A stretch of 64,000 nt of DNA from Metallosphaera tengchongensis (GCF_013343295.1 NZ_CP049074.1:1531501-1595500), one strand, 5' to 3'; positions 10,249 to 20,055 are shown, counted from the first letter of the stretch. The notes: generated from the letters alone by a model not told the origin. Program-made: numbers and translations.

Positions 10249-11539
10249 CCTTCATCAACTCCGAAGTAATATCAGAGTATATAATTAAAGCTTCCTTCAG
10301 GCTCATCAAGTAACCTATGAAGTAACCTGACACTGACTTTTTCACGAGCTCGTCAAGGATTTCCGCTCCGTCGTTGGTCGGTCCATTGGCTATCCTAGAC
10401 GTCACCTGCTCAAACTCCTCCTTACTCTTGGTTACTATGACGAAACCAACTGGTATAACCCTTATCCCCAAGTAGACCTCGCCTGACCCATATTCAGGTC
10501 TGTAGTTTCGCAGTTCCTCTACGTAAGGGTCTTCTAGAACCTCCTTCAAGTCGTAGGATAAACCTCTCTTCTTCAGGGATCTGGTAACCCTGTTCGTTAA
10601 CCTGTTCAACTCTTCTGGAAGTAAATTCAACGGGATGGCGTGACTGCTCATAACGATCTCCACTCCCTCATCCTTTCCTAATTTCTCGACATATAGAAGA
10701 GCCCTCAAGGTCCTCACGAGCTTACCCTTGTTCTTGACCAACAGTCTCCTACTGGAGACTTCCTTGACCGAGGAGGACGGGAAGAAGCCTAGAAAGTACT
10801 TGAAGATTACCCCTACGTAATACCGCGAGCCATCCTCCAACGTAATTTCCTTGGGTGAAGGAAATCCGACCTCCGAGTCACCGTAAACCACAGCAACGTC
10901 CTCAGAGGAGACCATGTCCTTAACGTAAGTTTCAAAGTCGTCTACGCTCTCCCTTCTCTCCTCCACCAGTTGACCCAACTCGTTGTATACCTTAATGAGG
11001 GGCACTCCAGAGGAAGAATCCATGAATATTTGAAAGAGGGGGAAAGTGTCCTCTTTCCTTATTGCGGTGGCAGCGTAAACTGAGGCTGAAAACTTGACGA
11101 TTCCAAGTATAACTTTTGTCTCAAAATCCCCAGATAAGGCAGCGTGTTTAGAGGCAGCTAAGGCCAACCTCTCGAGGTCGTACCAAGCCTCGCTTAGGAT
11201 TAAGTCGTCCACCTCTTCCCTGCTCTCCTCCCCATACCTGAAGACAATTGCCTTGGCGTTCAACTCCTCAGCAACCTCCTCTATGACCTCCTTTATTAGG
11301 GAACCGATCTGGGGTATGGGAGGTATGATGTAGTGGTCTTCCTTCTCCAAGGTTTTATGGACGTGAATGCCATTATCTTGTAATGATATGGTCAGTATGT
11401 CTCTCTCTGACCCTGAGCTATCCACTAGGGAGCAAGTAACTTTAGGGACTCTCGAATCTGAAATCACTTGCAAAATACTCAATTTCCCTACCTTGATCCA
11501 GTATAATCTAGTTTCATAAGTACAAAAACCTTTCCACAA
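10238..11539 (-). CDS. Hypothetical protein, 433 aa, coupled to the Cld-family gene
   Basis: I recognise no family. The protein has a beta-rich N-terminal region (residues 1-80), a helical middle with a run of acidic residues (VIEEVAEELNA, then EESREEVDDLI), and a C-terminal half with KNKGKLVRTLRALLYVEK and YGSGEVYLGIRVIPVGFVIV. There are no transmembrane helices and no cysteine clusters. It overlaps the Cld-family gene by 11 bp and precedes it in the transcript, suggesting a shared process such as heme or oxidative metabolism. That link is inferred from context only. The start at 11539 is the longest choice and could be internal. Confidence 0.65.
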   Translation of the reverse strand: MWKGFCTYETRLYWIKVGKLSILQVISDSRVPKVTCSLVDSSGSERDILTISLQDNGIHVHKTLEKEDHYIIPPIPQIGSLIKEVIEEVAEELNAKAIVFRYGEESREEVDDLILSEAWYDLERLALAASKHAALSGDFETKVILGIVKFSASVYAATAIRKEDTFPLFQIFMDSSSGVPLIKVYNELGQLVEERRESVDDFETYVKDMVSSEDVAVVYGDSEVGFPSPKEITLEDGSRYYVGVIFKYFLGFFPSSSVKEVSSRRLLVKNKGKLVRTLRALLYVEKLGKDEGVEIVMSSHAIPLNLLPEELNRLTNRVTRSLKKRGLSYDLKEVLEDPYVEELRNYRPEYGSGEVYLGIRVIPVGFVIVTKSKEEFEQVTSRIANGPTNDGAEILDELVKKSVSGYFIGYLMSLKEALIIYSDITSELMKGDK

Positions 11540-11593
11540 GCTTTCGGTCCAAGGGATGTCGAGCTAGTTAAACTTAGCTCCGCCGCACTTACC

Positions 11594-12343
11594 TTAAGTT
11601 GAGGGAGATAGGATAAGCGTCATCTCAGGATCCACTATTTCGAAGTTTTTCCATGAATAACCCGAGAACACTCCCAAGACCTCAAATCCAGCCTTTTTGA
11701 CCATGTTAACCATTTCATGGAGGCTGTAGAACCTCTGACTGTACTCGATGGATCCAACTTCGTTCCCCTTACCGTCCACGTATTTTCTAATCACCTGGAC
11801 TCTAGAAGTCATAGGATCAAATCTAGAGTTATCAATTACCATATATGGTGGGATGTAGGCATACTTGACATCCGGAAGATTGAAGAGAACGTAATCCCTG
11901 TTATCAAGATTTATAACTGCGACTCCTTTTGTGACTTGTCTCAGGGAGGATAAGATCTGAAGGTCCTCCTCTTCGCTGTAGTATCCTAGGCTATTAAAGA
12001 GGTTGAGAACGACGTCAAACTTCTGACCCCCGACTATATCTCCCAGCTTCCTCATATCCCCCTTCAGGAAGCTGACGTCAGGGACGTTCTTCCTAGCCAA
12101 GGAGATCATCCTGTCCGAGATATCCACTCCAAGGACGTTAAAGCCCTCCTTGGATAGGAAATAGCTTACCCTTCCAACGCCGCACGGAACGTCTAATACG
12201 CTCCTTCCTAGGTTGAACCTTTTGATCAGCTCCTTTACCCACTCAGACCACTTCTGACCCTCGTCCCAGACCTTAGTCATTTCGCTAATGTAAAAATCAG
12301 ACTCGAAAACCTTCAGAGTTGCTTCCTCACCTGCTGCGGACAT
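11594..12343 (-). CDS. Class I SAM-dependent methyltransferase
   Basis: SAM-binding motif I is SVLDVPCGVGRVSYFLS, followed by VLGVDIS (motif II) and FDVVLNLFNSLGYYS (motif IV). The substrate is unknown; small-molecule methyltransferases of this shape are common. I choose ATG 12343 (MSAAGEEATLK) over the upstream ATG 12415, because a TATA-like CATTTATTCT at about 12365-12375 gives a leaderless start there and the extra 24 residues look uncharacteristic. That leaves 249 residues. It is monocistronic, and the neighbouring genes give no substrate clue. Confidence 0.75.
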   Translation of the reverse strand: MSAAGEEATLKVFESDFYISEMTKVWDEGQKWSEWVKELIKRFNLGRSVLDVPCGVGRVSYFLSKEGFNVLGVDISDRMISLARKNVPDVSFLKGDMRKLGDIVGGQKFDVVLNLFNSLGYYSEEEDLQILSSLRQVTKGVAVINLDNRDYVLFNLPDVKYAYIPPYMVIDNSRFDPMTSRVQVIRKYVDGKGNEVGSIEYSQRFYSLHEMVNMVKKAGFEVLGVFSGYSWKNFEIVDPEMTLILSPST

Positions 12344-12625
12344 AGACCATCTTGATGTCCCTAAGAATAAATGTCTATATGAAATTCTGACCACACAGTA
12401 TTGAGAGAATTCCACTGAGGTCTGAAGCGTTACTCGTCTTTAAGGTACTCAGTACAGCAGGGAATGGGGTCTCCGGGATGACCTTCTTTATTCTTGATTT
12501 TATCATGTGAAACATACCATGACGTCACCGTAAAGTTTATTAAAAGACCCTACCGACTCCCCCTTTAAGGGGTAAATTCAACGAGAGACTCAAGAAACTT
12601 GTGCAACTTACCATAGTCGCAATTA

Positions 12626-12636
12626 AGTTTTAAAAA
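12626..12636 (+). promoter_or_regulatory. TATA box for the Mo-hydroxylase gene
   Basis: AGTTTTAAAAA is centred about 28 bp before the ATG at 12660, predicting a leaderless transcript. Confidence 0.5.
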
Positions 12637-12659
12637 CCATTTTATTCTATGACTAACCC

Positions 12660-14852
12660 ATGACCTACGTAGGTTCAAGAGTGAGACGGATTGAGGATGA
12701 AAGACTTATCTCCGGAAAAGGACAGTACATTGATGATATTGAACTTCCTGGAACCCTCTACCTTGCAATATTAAGGAGTCAAGTTGCCCACGCCAAGTTG
12801 AGGAGAGTTGACCTATCGGACGTCTTGAAAATTCAAGGAGTAGTGGACGCCTTTTCCGGTCTCAACATCAAGGTGGAGAACAGGCCTAGGAATTTCCCCA
12901 TGGCATCAGATGAGATCCTTTACGAGGGACAACCAATCGCGGCAGTAGTTGCCACGGATAGGTACCTTGCCTACGACGCACTCGAGAGCGTTCAGTTGGA
13001 ATATGAGGAACTGCCTGCAGTGACAGATCCGGTGAGTGCGATCGAGGAGAAGATTAGCGCAGTGGAAAACCAAAAAAACCTGGTATATTCAAGGACTTAT
13101 TCCTCAGGTAACGCAGAAGAAGCCATTGAGAAATCAGATAAGGTGGTGGAGCTCGACCTAGAGATTTCCAGGGTATATCCAGCAGCAATGGAGACAAGAG
13201 GTCTGCTCGTAGTTTATTCGCCCAACTCCTTGACAGTGTATGCTCCAACGCAGTCCCCCCATTTCATGAGGAGATACCTCCTTCAAGCCTTTTCCGACCA
13301 AATCCAGGACATAAGGGTAGTCCAACCTGACGTGGGCGGGGCTTTTGGATCCAAACTTTTCCCATACCCTGAGGACTACATCACGGTACATGCGTCCTTG
13401 AGGCTAAGAAGACCGATCAAGTGGATATCAACTAGGAGCGAGGATATGAGGTCCACTTACCACGCTAGAGGACAGGTACACAAAGTTAAGGCTGGAGCTA
13501 AGAAGGACGGAACGTTGATGGGAATTATGGACGATCTCTTCATCGATCTTGGAGCTGCCAGTCATGGTACCTACTTGGCGGACATAGCGGCAACCATGCT
13601 ACCAGGTCCGTACTCTGTCAGAGATGTAAAGGTCATGGTCTACGGAGTGTACACCAATAAGACCCCACTGGACCAGTACAGAGGGGCTGGAAGACCGGAG
13701 GCGTCGTTTGTAATAGAGAGGATTATGGACTCGCTGGCTGACGAGCTTGGGATGGACCCTGTGGAACTTAGGAAAAAGAACTTGATCAGGGAGGTTCCCT
13801 ACAAGAACCCGTTCGGTCTTCTATATGACTCCGGAAATTACCTCAGCCTACTTGAGAGGGCGGAGAAGGTCTATAGGGAAATGGTAGCTAAGGCTGAGGA
13901 GCTAAGAAGCGCTGGAAGACAGGTGGGAGTGGGCTTCGATTTTTACCTAGAGCAGAACAACTTCGGTCCATGGGAAAGCGCATCAGTCAGAGTAAGAGGC
14001 GACGGTAAGGTCACAGTGATCATCGGTGCGGCTCCCCACGGCCAGGGGACAGCTACAGGCGTGGCCCAAATAGTGGCTGAGGAATTGGGCGTTGACATGA
14101 GGGACGTCGAGGTCAGATGGGGTGACACTTCCATGATAGGTGAGGGTTATGGGACCTACGGGAGCAGGAGTCTTACCCTTGCAGGAAATGCCGCCCTCCT
14201 GGCGTCAAGGAAAGTTAAGGAGAAGGCCCTGAAGCTAGCCTCACAGTTTCTGAGAAGCGACGTTCAGGAATTGAGGTATGAGCAGGGAAAGGTAACCAAT
14301 CTGAAGACAGGGAAGTTCATGACCTTGAAGGAGATAGCCTCCAAGTCTATGTCCAGCCTAGGGGGAATTTGGAGATACAGGGAGGAACCAGGACTGGAAG
14401 GTACAGCCTACTTCGGACTTGATAACTACACCTATCCCTACGGGAGCCACGTCGTAATGGTAGAGATAGTGGATGGAAAGCCCAGGGTGTTGGACTACTA
14501 TGCAATTGACGATATAGGTCTAGTAGTAAACCCGCTCCTGGCTGAAGGACAGGTTAGGGGAGGTATAATTCAAGGGTTTGGTGAGACGATCTTAGAGGAA
14601 GTGTCTTACACTCAGTTCGGTAACTTACTCACAGGCAACTTCTCCGATTACGCTATTCCCACAGCAGTTGAGGCCTTTAGCATGAGGTGGGACTACCTAG
14701 AGGAGGGAAAGTCCAACGCTCCTCTCCCCGCAAAGGGTATAGGAGAAGGTGCTACTATCGGGACTCCCCCTGCACTCATAAGGGCAGCAGAGAAGGCAGT
14801 GAGCAAAAAACTACATAGACTCCCGATTAGACCTGAGAGTCTTTTACCTTAA
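12660..14852 (+). CDS. Molybdenum hydroxylase large subunit (aldehyde/CO dehydrogenase type)
   Basis: This is the catalytic, molybdopterin-binding subunit of the xanthine oxidase family. It is full length for Sulfolobales glyceraldehyde oxidoreductase alpha subunits (730 residues). It begins [20 protein letters not shown], as these subunits do, has the cofactor-binding segments [11 protein letters not shown] and [17 protein letters not shown], and ends with [17 protein letters not shown], containing the catalytic glutamate. Active enzymes also need FAD and 2Fe-2S subunits, and neither is encoded next to it. The partners must be elsewhere, or this subunit works with a shared set. The substrate cannot be read from the sequence. 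The 3' end overlaps the convergent SelD-like gene by 26 bp. Confidence 0.88.
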   Translation: MTYVGSRVRRIEDERLISGKGQYIDDIELPGTLYLAILRSQVAHAKLRRVDLSDVLKIQGVVDAFSGLNIKVENRPRNFPMASDEILYEGQPIAAVVATDRYLAYDALESVQLEYEELPAVTDPVSAIEEKISAVENQKNLVYSRTYSSGNAEEAIEKSDKVVELDLEISRVYPAAMETRGLLVVYSPNSLTVYAPTQSPHFMRRYLLQAFSDQIQDIRVVQPDVGGAFGSKLFPYPEDYITVHASLRLRRPIKWISTRSEDMRSTYHARGQVHKVKAGAKKDGTLMGIMDDLFIDLGAASHGTYLADIAATMLPGPYSVRDVKVMVYGVYTNKTPLDQYRGAGRPEASFVIERIMDSLADELGMDPVELRKKNLIREVPYKNPFGLLYDSGNYLSLLERAEKVYREMVAKAEELRSAGRQVGVGFDFYLEQNNFGPWESASVRVRGDGKVTVIIGAAPHGQGTATGVAQIVAEELGVDMRDVEVRWGDTSMIGEGYGTYGSRSLTLAGNAALLASRKVKEKALKLASQFLRSDVQELRYEQGKVTNLKTGKFMTLKEIASKSMSSLGGIWRYREEPGLEGTAYFGLDNYTYPYGSHVVMVEIVDGKPRVLDYYAIDDIGLVVNPLLAEGQVRGGIIQGFGETILEEVSYTQFGNLLTGNFSDYAIPTAVEAFSMRWDYLEEGKSNAPLPAKGIGEGATIGTPPALIRAAEKAVSKKLHRLPIRPESLLP

Positions 14853-16248
14853 AGTACTTGAGAATGTTCTCTCTATGGATCAACTTGCAAACGTCTTTTT
14901 TGACGTAAACGACTCCGCTACCTCTTCTCAGTACTCTACCAATAACTCTCGGCTCAAGGCCCTCTCTGCTCAGCGACTGAGCAACGTCATCTATCACTTT
15001 CCTCGAAGCGAAAATAACTATGGCTCCGTTGGTCCCTGCAGTGGAGTTAGGAATGATGAAGTTCTCTGTGGCAAACTCGCTTATCTCCTTATCAATGACC
15101 GGAACGTCGTAGAGCTCCACATCCGCAGAAGCCTTCTCAGCAAATTCCTTCACTACGAATATCCCCGGTCCTGTAACGTCAGTTGTCATTGCTACGTGAG
15201 ATTGAGGGTCGAACTGTTTGCCGAACTCAGGAAGGTGGTGGTAAATCGTCTTAGCCGTAGCGAAGTTGGGCTTAGTCATGTAGTCCAAGGCCCTCTTCTT
15301 GGCCTCCTCGACCCTCTGAAGGGTTATACCCCTCTCCTCCATGGTCTCCAGAAGCTCTGGGACCGTAAGTAACCACATGTGTACGTTTATCGGGGTAAGC
15401 TCACCTACGGGTCTGGTCACAAGGATCTCCATAGTTTCGTCGACCTTATCGTAATACGTGGGGAGTTCGTGGTCGGACTTACCTATAACTGTGGCACCTA
15501 TCAGGAGGGTCTTGGTGTCTGGCTGAACCTCGGGAATTAGCTCCACGTTGTACCTCTTCCCGAAGCTTTCGAAGTTCTTGAGTAACCTCTCCTTTAACTC
15601 TGGGTCGGGGGCGTCTGCCACAGGAATCATTTTTAAATCGCTGAAGGCTCCCTTGGTGAACAGGTCGTTGAGGGAGTTTGATACCCCTACGTCAACCTGC
15701 ATTTGGGACCCCGGGTCATCTAGAGGATCCACTATCTGAATGGTATCGTTGTTGGCCAGGGTGTAGGACTTCAAAGGTTCTCCATCGAGTTTAAATAGGT
15801 CTAGAACAGCCACCTCAGCCTTAGGGTTTGTGGTCACAATTGAGTGACCCTTGCCCACTACCAGCCTCCTTTTGGTCTTCACTGAGGTATACATCCTAAG
15901 TAGAAAGTTAGCGAACTTCTCCGGATTTCCCGCAGTTTCCTGATTTACCTGTATTAGGCTCACTGCCCTATCAGCGTCGAATTCCCCTCCGTTTATCACT
16001 CGTTTAACCTCGATGCGGTTTCTGGTCACGAAGATGTCAGCGTCCTCCCTTGGCATTACGTCTATGTTGTTCTCGAGAAGTTTTTCCCTCAGTTTCTCCA
16101 ACGCAGGGTAGACTGTATCTATTAGGTCGACCTTGACAGCGCATCCTGTTGCAAGAGAGAGAGGATTAAGACCCATTTTCTTGTACTTTGAAAGGTTTTC
16201 TCTGAATCTCTCAAATAAGTCAGCCAATCTTAACCATCTACTTAACAC
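14827..16248 (-). CDS. SelD-like (selenophosphate synthetase-related) protein
   Basis: The N terminus carries [12 protein letters not shown], with Cys36 and Lys39 at the C-x-x-K spacing of SelD's catalytic cysteine and lysine. The rest shows the PurM/AIR-synthase-like pattern: [29 protein letters not shown], and the C-terminal [20 protein letters not shown] near residue 355. Sulfolobales lack known selenoprotein synthesis, so these relatives are thought to serve sulfur rather than selenium chemistry; that role is unproven. Divergence from a rhodanese gene (16393) fits sulfur transfer. The GTG at 16248 is only 18 bp from a TATA-like TTTTTAAAAC near 16266, so the TTG at 16227 is a plausible alternative start. 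Confidence 0.7.
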   Translation of the reverse strand: MLSRWLRLADLFERFRENLSKYKKMGLNPLSLATGCAVKVDLIDTVYPALEKLREKLLENNIDVMPREDADIFVTRNRIEVKRVINGGEFDADRAVSLIQVNQETAGNPEKFANFLLRMYTSVKTKRRLVVGKGHSIVTTNPKAEVAVLDLFKLDGEPLKSYTLANNDTIQIVDPLDDPGSQMQVDVGVSNSLNDLFTKGAFSDLKMIPVADAPDPELKERLLKNFESFGKRYNVELIPEVQPDTKTLLIGATVIGKSDHELPTYYDKVDETMEILVTRPVGELTPINVHMWLLTVPELLETMEERGITLQRVEEAKKRALDYMTKPNFATAKTIYHHLPEFGKQFDPQSHVAMTTDVTGPGIFVVKEFAEKASADVELYDVPVIDKEISEFATENFIIPNSTAGTNGAIVIFASRKVIDDVAQSLSREGLEPRVIGRVLRRGSGVVYVKKDVCKLIHRENILKYFKVKDSQV

Positions 16249-16360
16249 ATTGATTTTCAGTTTTAAAAAGTTGCCTTTAATATGAATTCTTCATATAAAA
16301 ACATTTAATATAATTTCATATATTGTTCAGAGAATAGGTATTAGATCTCTTTTGAAAGTA

Positions 16361-16371
16361 AATATTTAAAC
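16361..16371 (+). promoter_or_regulatory. TATA box for the rhodanese gene
   Basis: AATATTTAAAC is centred 27 bp before the ATG at 16393, giving a leaderless transcript. The intervening AT-rich region (16250-16360) also holds the divergent promoter of the SelD-like gene. Confidence 0.5.
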
Positions 16372-16392
16372 CACTCTTTACGATAAGAACAT

Positions 16393-16794
16393 ATGCAGAT
16401 AATAGAGCAGTACTCCACACCTTTCTACAAAAATATAGTAGATCTCCCTCCATCTATGGTTAGAAAACTGTGGAAAGGAAATAAGATCATGATTTTAGAC
16501 ATAAGGACTCCGCAAGAGTATATTGAACACCACATACCAGGATCCGTCCTAATACCAATGGATTATCTGGAAGTCCTCTCAGAGTACTTCAGCGACAAGG
16601 AAGTTGCTGTGGTTTGCGAACACGGCAATAGGGCCCGATACGCTACTTACGGGATGCCTCATCTATACAAGAAAAGGTCAATCTACATGATAGGAGGAAT
16701 GGTGGGTTGGATGTCGATGGGGTACGAAGTGGAAAGCGGGATGGACGAAAATGGGACAAAATGGGAACAATGGCTTGATGAAAAATTGAAGTAA
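16393..16794 (+). CDS. Rhodanese-domain sulfurtransferase
   Basis: The protein is a single rhodanese domain of 133 residues. The CDC25-like N-terminal motif is ILDIRTPQEYIEHHIPGS (residues 34-51). The active-site loop CEHGNR starts at Cys75 and ends at Arg80, the six-residue length of sulfurtransferases rather than phosphatases. The C-terminal IGGMVGWMSMGYEVE is standard. The enzyme would carry persulfide sulfur from donors to acceptors in the cytoplasm. It is divergent from the SelD-like gene, and together they suggest a small sulfur-handling locus (inference). The start is fixed by the TATA box 27 bp upstream. Confidence 0.88.
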   Translation: MQIIEQYSTPFYKNIVDLPPSMVRKLWKGNKIMILDIRTPQEYIEHHIPGSVLIPMDYLEVLSEYFSDKEVAVVCEHGNRARYATYGMPHLYKKRSIYMIGGMVGWMSMGYEVESGMDENGTKWEQWLDEKLK

Positions 16795-17109
16795 TACCCC
16801 CAGATAAGTGCGCTAAATTTTTCCAATACGATACATTTTGGCAAAAGTTCGGAGTTTATTTGAAAAATCCCATAAAAATATTTGGGTTTTATAATTGACG
16901 AATGCGTTCCTCTTTAGAGCTGGGGAAAGTCAGACTCATCACCCTGCCTCATCCTATAACTTAACGCATCGTCCTTTAACCGTGACCCTCGACTTAGTAC
17001 TTCTCTTCAACGTTCCAGTTGTAAGATTGGTGAGGGAAGTATGATGGGAGGATAGGTCAGTTTCTACCATAAACCGCTACGTAAGGTTCATCATGTCAGA
17101 GAGGAGTTT

Positions 17110-17392
17110 GGGTTTCATCGGGTCTCATGCTTGATATCAACCCTCAACCCTTGTCACGGGGGTCGAGCGGGTCTTCCTTTATCCTCCTCCGCCCCATTAG
17201 TGGGTAACCCCAACCCACCTAGATGGGATACCACCTAAGTGGGAAACCCTCACATCTCAAGTTATCTTACTCCCTTTCGGGACACATACCCACATCTGGG
17301 GTAAGACCTTTTCTGTCGTGTAAGATATCAATATGGAGTTACATAAACTTAATTCTCCCACTGAAACTGCTTATCACGGCTTTTCCTCCTAT
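17110..17392 (-). repeat. Structured repeat, copy 1 (possible ncRNA)
   Basis: One of three related elements (others at 21662-21944 and 29057-29327). Read on the minus strand it goes from GCCGTGATAAGCAGTTTC to the conserved tail GAGACCCGATGAAACCC. It has stem-loops at the same places as the other copies: a GTCTTAC...GTAAGAT long-range stem, a CCCGAAAGGG hairpin, and CCCATCTAGGTGGG followed by TTGGGG. Unlike copies 2 and 3 it lacks a good internal TATA box, so it may be decayed. It fills most of the 660-bp gap 16795-17454; the rest (16795-17109) shows nothing I can name. Confidence 0.6.
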
Positions 17393-17454
17393 TTCGCTTA
17401 GACCGTAAACTTGATTAAGGAATCAAAAAGAAGGGAAAAGGGGTTTACTGAAAG

Positions 17455-18075
17455 TTGCCTAAAATTCCCGTGAAGGTAGTCACTTGGGAGGACATTGTAG
17501 TCTTAGCTGAAAAGTTAAGCGAGATAATAAAGAACAGCTACTCTCCGGACGTTATAATTGCTGTCGCTAGAGGAGGTTTGGTTCCTGCCAGATTGTTAGC
17601 AGACTCTCTTGGTGTAGTTGACGTCCTCTCTCTTAAGGTCGAACACTGGATTACGACAGCAAACCACACAACCGAGGCGAGGATAAAGTATCCTTATAAG
17701 GTAGACCTAAACGACAAGAAGGTTCTAATAATTGACGACATAACGGACACGGGAGACAGTCTAATATTGACCAGCAGTTACGTTAAAGAGAACTTCTCTC
17801 CATACTCAATGAAAACTGCTACGTTACAACACATAAAGACGTCCTCTAAATTTGTCCCGGACTATTACGCGCAGGAGATCACGGAATGGGCTTGGTTCAT
17901 GTATCCCTGGAATTATTGGGAGGACGAGATCAACCTGGTTAGGAAAATAATCGATGAGAAAAAATCAAAGGACCTTGAAGTACTAAAGGAGCGTTTTAGG
18001 GAAGACTACGGGGTGGATCCGCCCGTCCCGCTGGTGAAGATTCTAGAGGAGATGAGGAGAAGAAAAATCTTTTAA
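17455..18075 (+). CDS. Purine phosphoribosyltransferase (Gpt/Hpt type)
   Basis: The PRPP-binding motif [14 protein letters not shown] spans residues 90-103 with the paired acidic residues at Asp94-Asp95. The upstream loop [17 protein letters not shown] (residues 38-54) is also diagnostic. The enzyme joins a purine base to PRPP for salvage; whether it prefers guanine, xanthine or hypoxanthine cannot be told. The C-terminal extension contains Trp/Tyr-rich [13 protein letters not shown], as in Sulfolobus homologues. Translation starts at TTG 17455 (MPKIPVKVV). The stop lies 3 bp from the convergent aRF1 stop. Confidence 0.85.
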   Translation: MPKIPVKVVTWEDIVVLAEKLSEIIKNSYSPDVIIAVARGGLVPARLLADSLGVVDVLSLKVEHWITTANHTTEARIKYPYKVDLNDKKVLIIDDITDTGDSLILTSSYVKENFSPYSMKTATLQHIKTSSKFVPDYYAQEITEWAWFMYPWNYWEDEINLVRKIIDEKKSKDLEVLKERFREDYGVDPPVPLVKILEEMRRRKIF

Positions 18076-18078
18076 TAA

Positions 18079-19146
18079 CTAGACTTTGTACCTCAACTTC
18101 CCTATCATTCCATTGAAGGTCTTCCTAACCCACTCAGCCTCTGGGATCTCATCCCCAACAAGGTAAACTGTGGTACCGTATTTTTCAGCCTCCTGCATCA
18201 GCTTCTCGTTCTCAGGGTTCCCGTCATCAAATATGATAAGTCTATCCACAGCTCCCATTTGTAAAGCCTTCAGGATTTCCTCCTTTCCATAAATGACCAA
18301 ACCGTCGTCCTTAGCTAGGTGGAACTTCAGTTCCTCTATTAGGTCCTCCACCTCTATGTACTTCTGATTCTTTAGTTGGTCCTTGGATTTCATCACCATC
18401 TCCCTGAGCCCAGCCTCCCCTTGGTAACCTATATCCACGAGGGGAAGCATTATCAACTTCTTCAGCCTATAGTCTATGTAATCTGAATCATAGAAGTCCT
18501 TCTTGGCATAGCCTGGACCGCCCAGCAGTATACCCTTCAGTTTACCCCCTTCCAGATACGGAAGGAGATAGTTGTTTACCTTCTCTCCAAAGGACTTGAG
18601 AAAGTCGTGATAGAGCTCTTCTATTATTCTATCAATTCTTCTTTGGCTCTGTCCTCCCATCATATGCTTCCCTGGGACGTAACCCTCCATCTCTTCAAGT
18701 ACCTCAATTCTAGAGCCCCTCAGTACCCCAATGGTTCCTTGGTCTCTCTCCACAATAAGCAAACCGTAGATCTCAGAGACTTCGACCATGTCCTCCAGGA
18801 ACTCCGTGTGGAACTGTTTATCAGTCCTGTAAAAGTATACGTTGACCTTCTCCGGTGGAGTGAACATGTAACACCTGAAGTCTCCGTTGTCGAAGTTCTC
18901 CCCACAAAAGAGAACTAGACCGTTCTCTGGAACCTTGTTAAGCGTAACTAGTCTGTCTATGGCTGATGTTATGGCTGACTCCACCGCGTCCCTAGTCCTC
19001 TTCAACTTAATGTTTTGGGATATGGAAGCCTCCTGTCTCAGCATGTTGACGACGTCTGACACCGGCCTGTTGGGAGGTATGTAGAGCGAAAGTAGGACAG
19101 TCGCAGGAGCACTCCACTTTTTTAGCTCCCTGAGAAGGACTTTCAA
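18079..19146 (-). CDS. prf1: Peptide chain release factor 1 (aRF1), uninterrupted part
   Basis: aRF1 recognises all three stop codons and triggers peptidyl-tRNA hydrolysis. From TTG 19146 the open frame gives 355 residues. It has the decoding loop NIKLKR (residues 45-50; NIKL is the form I recall in other Sulfolobales), the catalytic GGQ at 164-166 in [10 protein letters not shown], and the C-terminal domain ending [19 protein letters not shown]. Homologues are around 370 residues, and the reading frame stays open and aRF1-like upstream of the TTG (DKYLLSRQE). The only well-placed ATG, 19183, lies one base out of frame. See the frameshift feature at 19147-19183. The TTG start is therefore the conservative choice, not necessarily the native one. 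Confidence 0.93.
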   Translation of the reverse strand: MKVLLRELKKWSAPATVLLSLYIPPNRPVSDVVNMLRQEASISQNIKLKRTRDAVESAITSAIDRLVTLNKVPENGLVLFCGENFDNGDFRCYMFTPPEKVNVYFYRTDKQFHTEFLEDMVEVSEIYGLLIVERDQGTIGVLRGSRIEVLEEMEGYVPGKHMMGGQSQRRIDRIIEELYHDFLKSFGEKVNNYLLPYLEGGKLKGILLGGPGYAKKDFYDSDYIDYRLKKLIMLPLVDIGYQGEAGLREMVMKSKDQLKNQKYIEVEDLIEELKFHLAKDDGLVIYGKEEILKALQMGAVDRLIIFDDGNPENEKLMQEAEKYGTTVYLVGDEIPEAEWVRKTFNGMIGKLRYKV

Positions 19147-19183
19147 CTCTTGTCTACTTAAGAGGTACTTGTCAAAGACTCAT
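19147..19183 (-). other. prf1: Putative +1 frameshift region of prf1 (CTT TGA C at codon 3)
   Basis: From ATG 19183 the codons read ATG AGT CTT TGA, stopping after MSL. Skipping one T after CTT continues GAC AAG TAC CTC TTA AGT AGA CAA GAG and joins the aRF1 frame, giving [13 protein letters not shown] and a 367-residue protein. CTTTGAC is identical to the heptamer used for autoregulatory +1 frameshifting in bacterial prfB. A TATA box at 19214-19223 places transcription start about 9 bases before this ATG. Alternatives are a sequencing or real single-base insertion, or a tiny upstream ORF with re-initiation at TTG 19146. Confidence 0.5.
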
Positions 19184-19213
19184 CCCTGATCAATACTACT
19201 TTCCTTCCGCTAC

Positions 19214-19223
19214 ATATATAAAA
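19214..19223 (-). promoter_or_regulatory. TATA box for prf1
   Basis: Minus-strand TTTTATATAT lies 26-27 bp before position 19192, so the transcript should begin about 9 bases upstream of ATG 19183 and over 40 bases upstream of TTG 19146. That favours 19183 as the native initiation codon. Confidence 0.6.
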
Positions 19224-19417
19224 CTGACTTCAACGCGGTTAGTCAAACAAAACCACGTTAATTGAGGTAGCGGATTAGGGAATGGTAGCTCCTTAAGTCC
19301 TTGTTGACCATGAGGAGACGTTCAGCTTATCTGAATTCGTTGATTAGGTGTCATGTTAAAGAGGTTCAAGTCTGATACGAAAACGTTATTATTTGATCTC
19401 TAGGAATTTATTGCAGA

Positions 19418-19502
19418 GCGGGGGTGCCCGAGCTAGGCCAAAGGGGGTGGACTGAGGCTCCACTGGAGTAGTCCTGCGCGGGTTCAAATCCCGCCCCCCG
19501 CA
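19418..19502 (+). tRNA. tRNA-Leu (anticodon GAG)
   Basis: This is a class II tRNA with a complete cloverleaf. The acceptor stem GCGGGGG pairs with CCCCCGC, with discriminator A at 19502. The D stem is CCC/GGG and the anticodon stem is GTGGA/TCCAC. The loop CTGAGGC places GAG at 19454-19456. A 14-base variable arm follows, then T stem GCGGG/CCCGC around TTCAAAT. There is no intron and the CCA end is not encoded. It reads CUC and CUU leucine codons. Confidence 0.95.
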
Positions 19503-19644
19503 CTCACACTTAAAGCGAGATTCCACGACCTTGTCTAAAGGTCTGTTGTAGTATCGTTTTTCCTTGTTATTGAGATGAGCTTAAAGGAATAGGGTGATTG
19601 TCCTAATCAAGTCTAAAAGGAAGGGTAAGACAAAGATTCCACGT

Positions 19645-19990
19645 TCATAACACCATTTTATATGTATTTGGAACATTATTTTTTTTTAAAAAAACTAAGG
19701 AGTAAATACGGCATAGATCTGACCTCCTCCCCGCGCTAAAGGGCGAGGCTCCCTTAGAGCAGTTCACCGGTCTATGGATTACCGCCTTCATCACCGCTTC
19801 ATTGCTAGTTGGCTTTAACGCCCACAACGCTTCACTCGTCCAGCGGTAGACCAAAGGCTGGGCCCTCAGCCAGGTTACCCCTATCCCTTGGGTAGAGGAG
19901 CTTTCACTCCACCCTCCTAGGGGCTCGGGGATATGTATTGAGAAGGAGGGACATATTTTTTACTACTTGCTTTTTTGCCCCCCAAAAAGT
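19645..19990 (-). pseudogene. C-terminal relic of a second tnpB subfamily with its right-end hairpin
   Basis: On the minus strand the stretch codes for SEALWALKPTSNEAVMKAV and then KGASPFSAGRRSDL, the tail style of Sulfolobales tnpB proteins. It runs directly into a hairpin (19717-19755) ending GGGGAGGAGGTCAG. No upstream tnpB domain survives. This relic occupies most of the 550-bp gap between the tRNA and the PIN operon. The recognition of the tail rests on memory of tnpB C termini, so it is tentative. Confidence 0.5.
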
Positions 19991-20055
19991 CCTCCACTAA
20001 AAGCTTAAAGAGGCTACCTTGCCAGAAGGGCAAGGCTTGTCCTTCCTTTGTCAGA

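Noticed and set aside
18079-19146. NIKL instead of NIKS in aRF1 as an anomaly
   Set aside because: NIKL is what I recall in other Sulfolobales aRF1 proteins, and the GGQ motif is normal. Not unusual.
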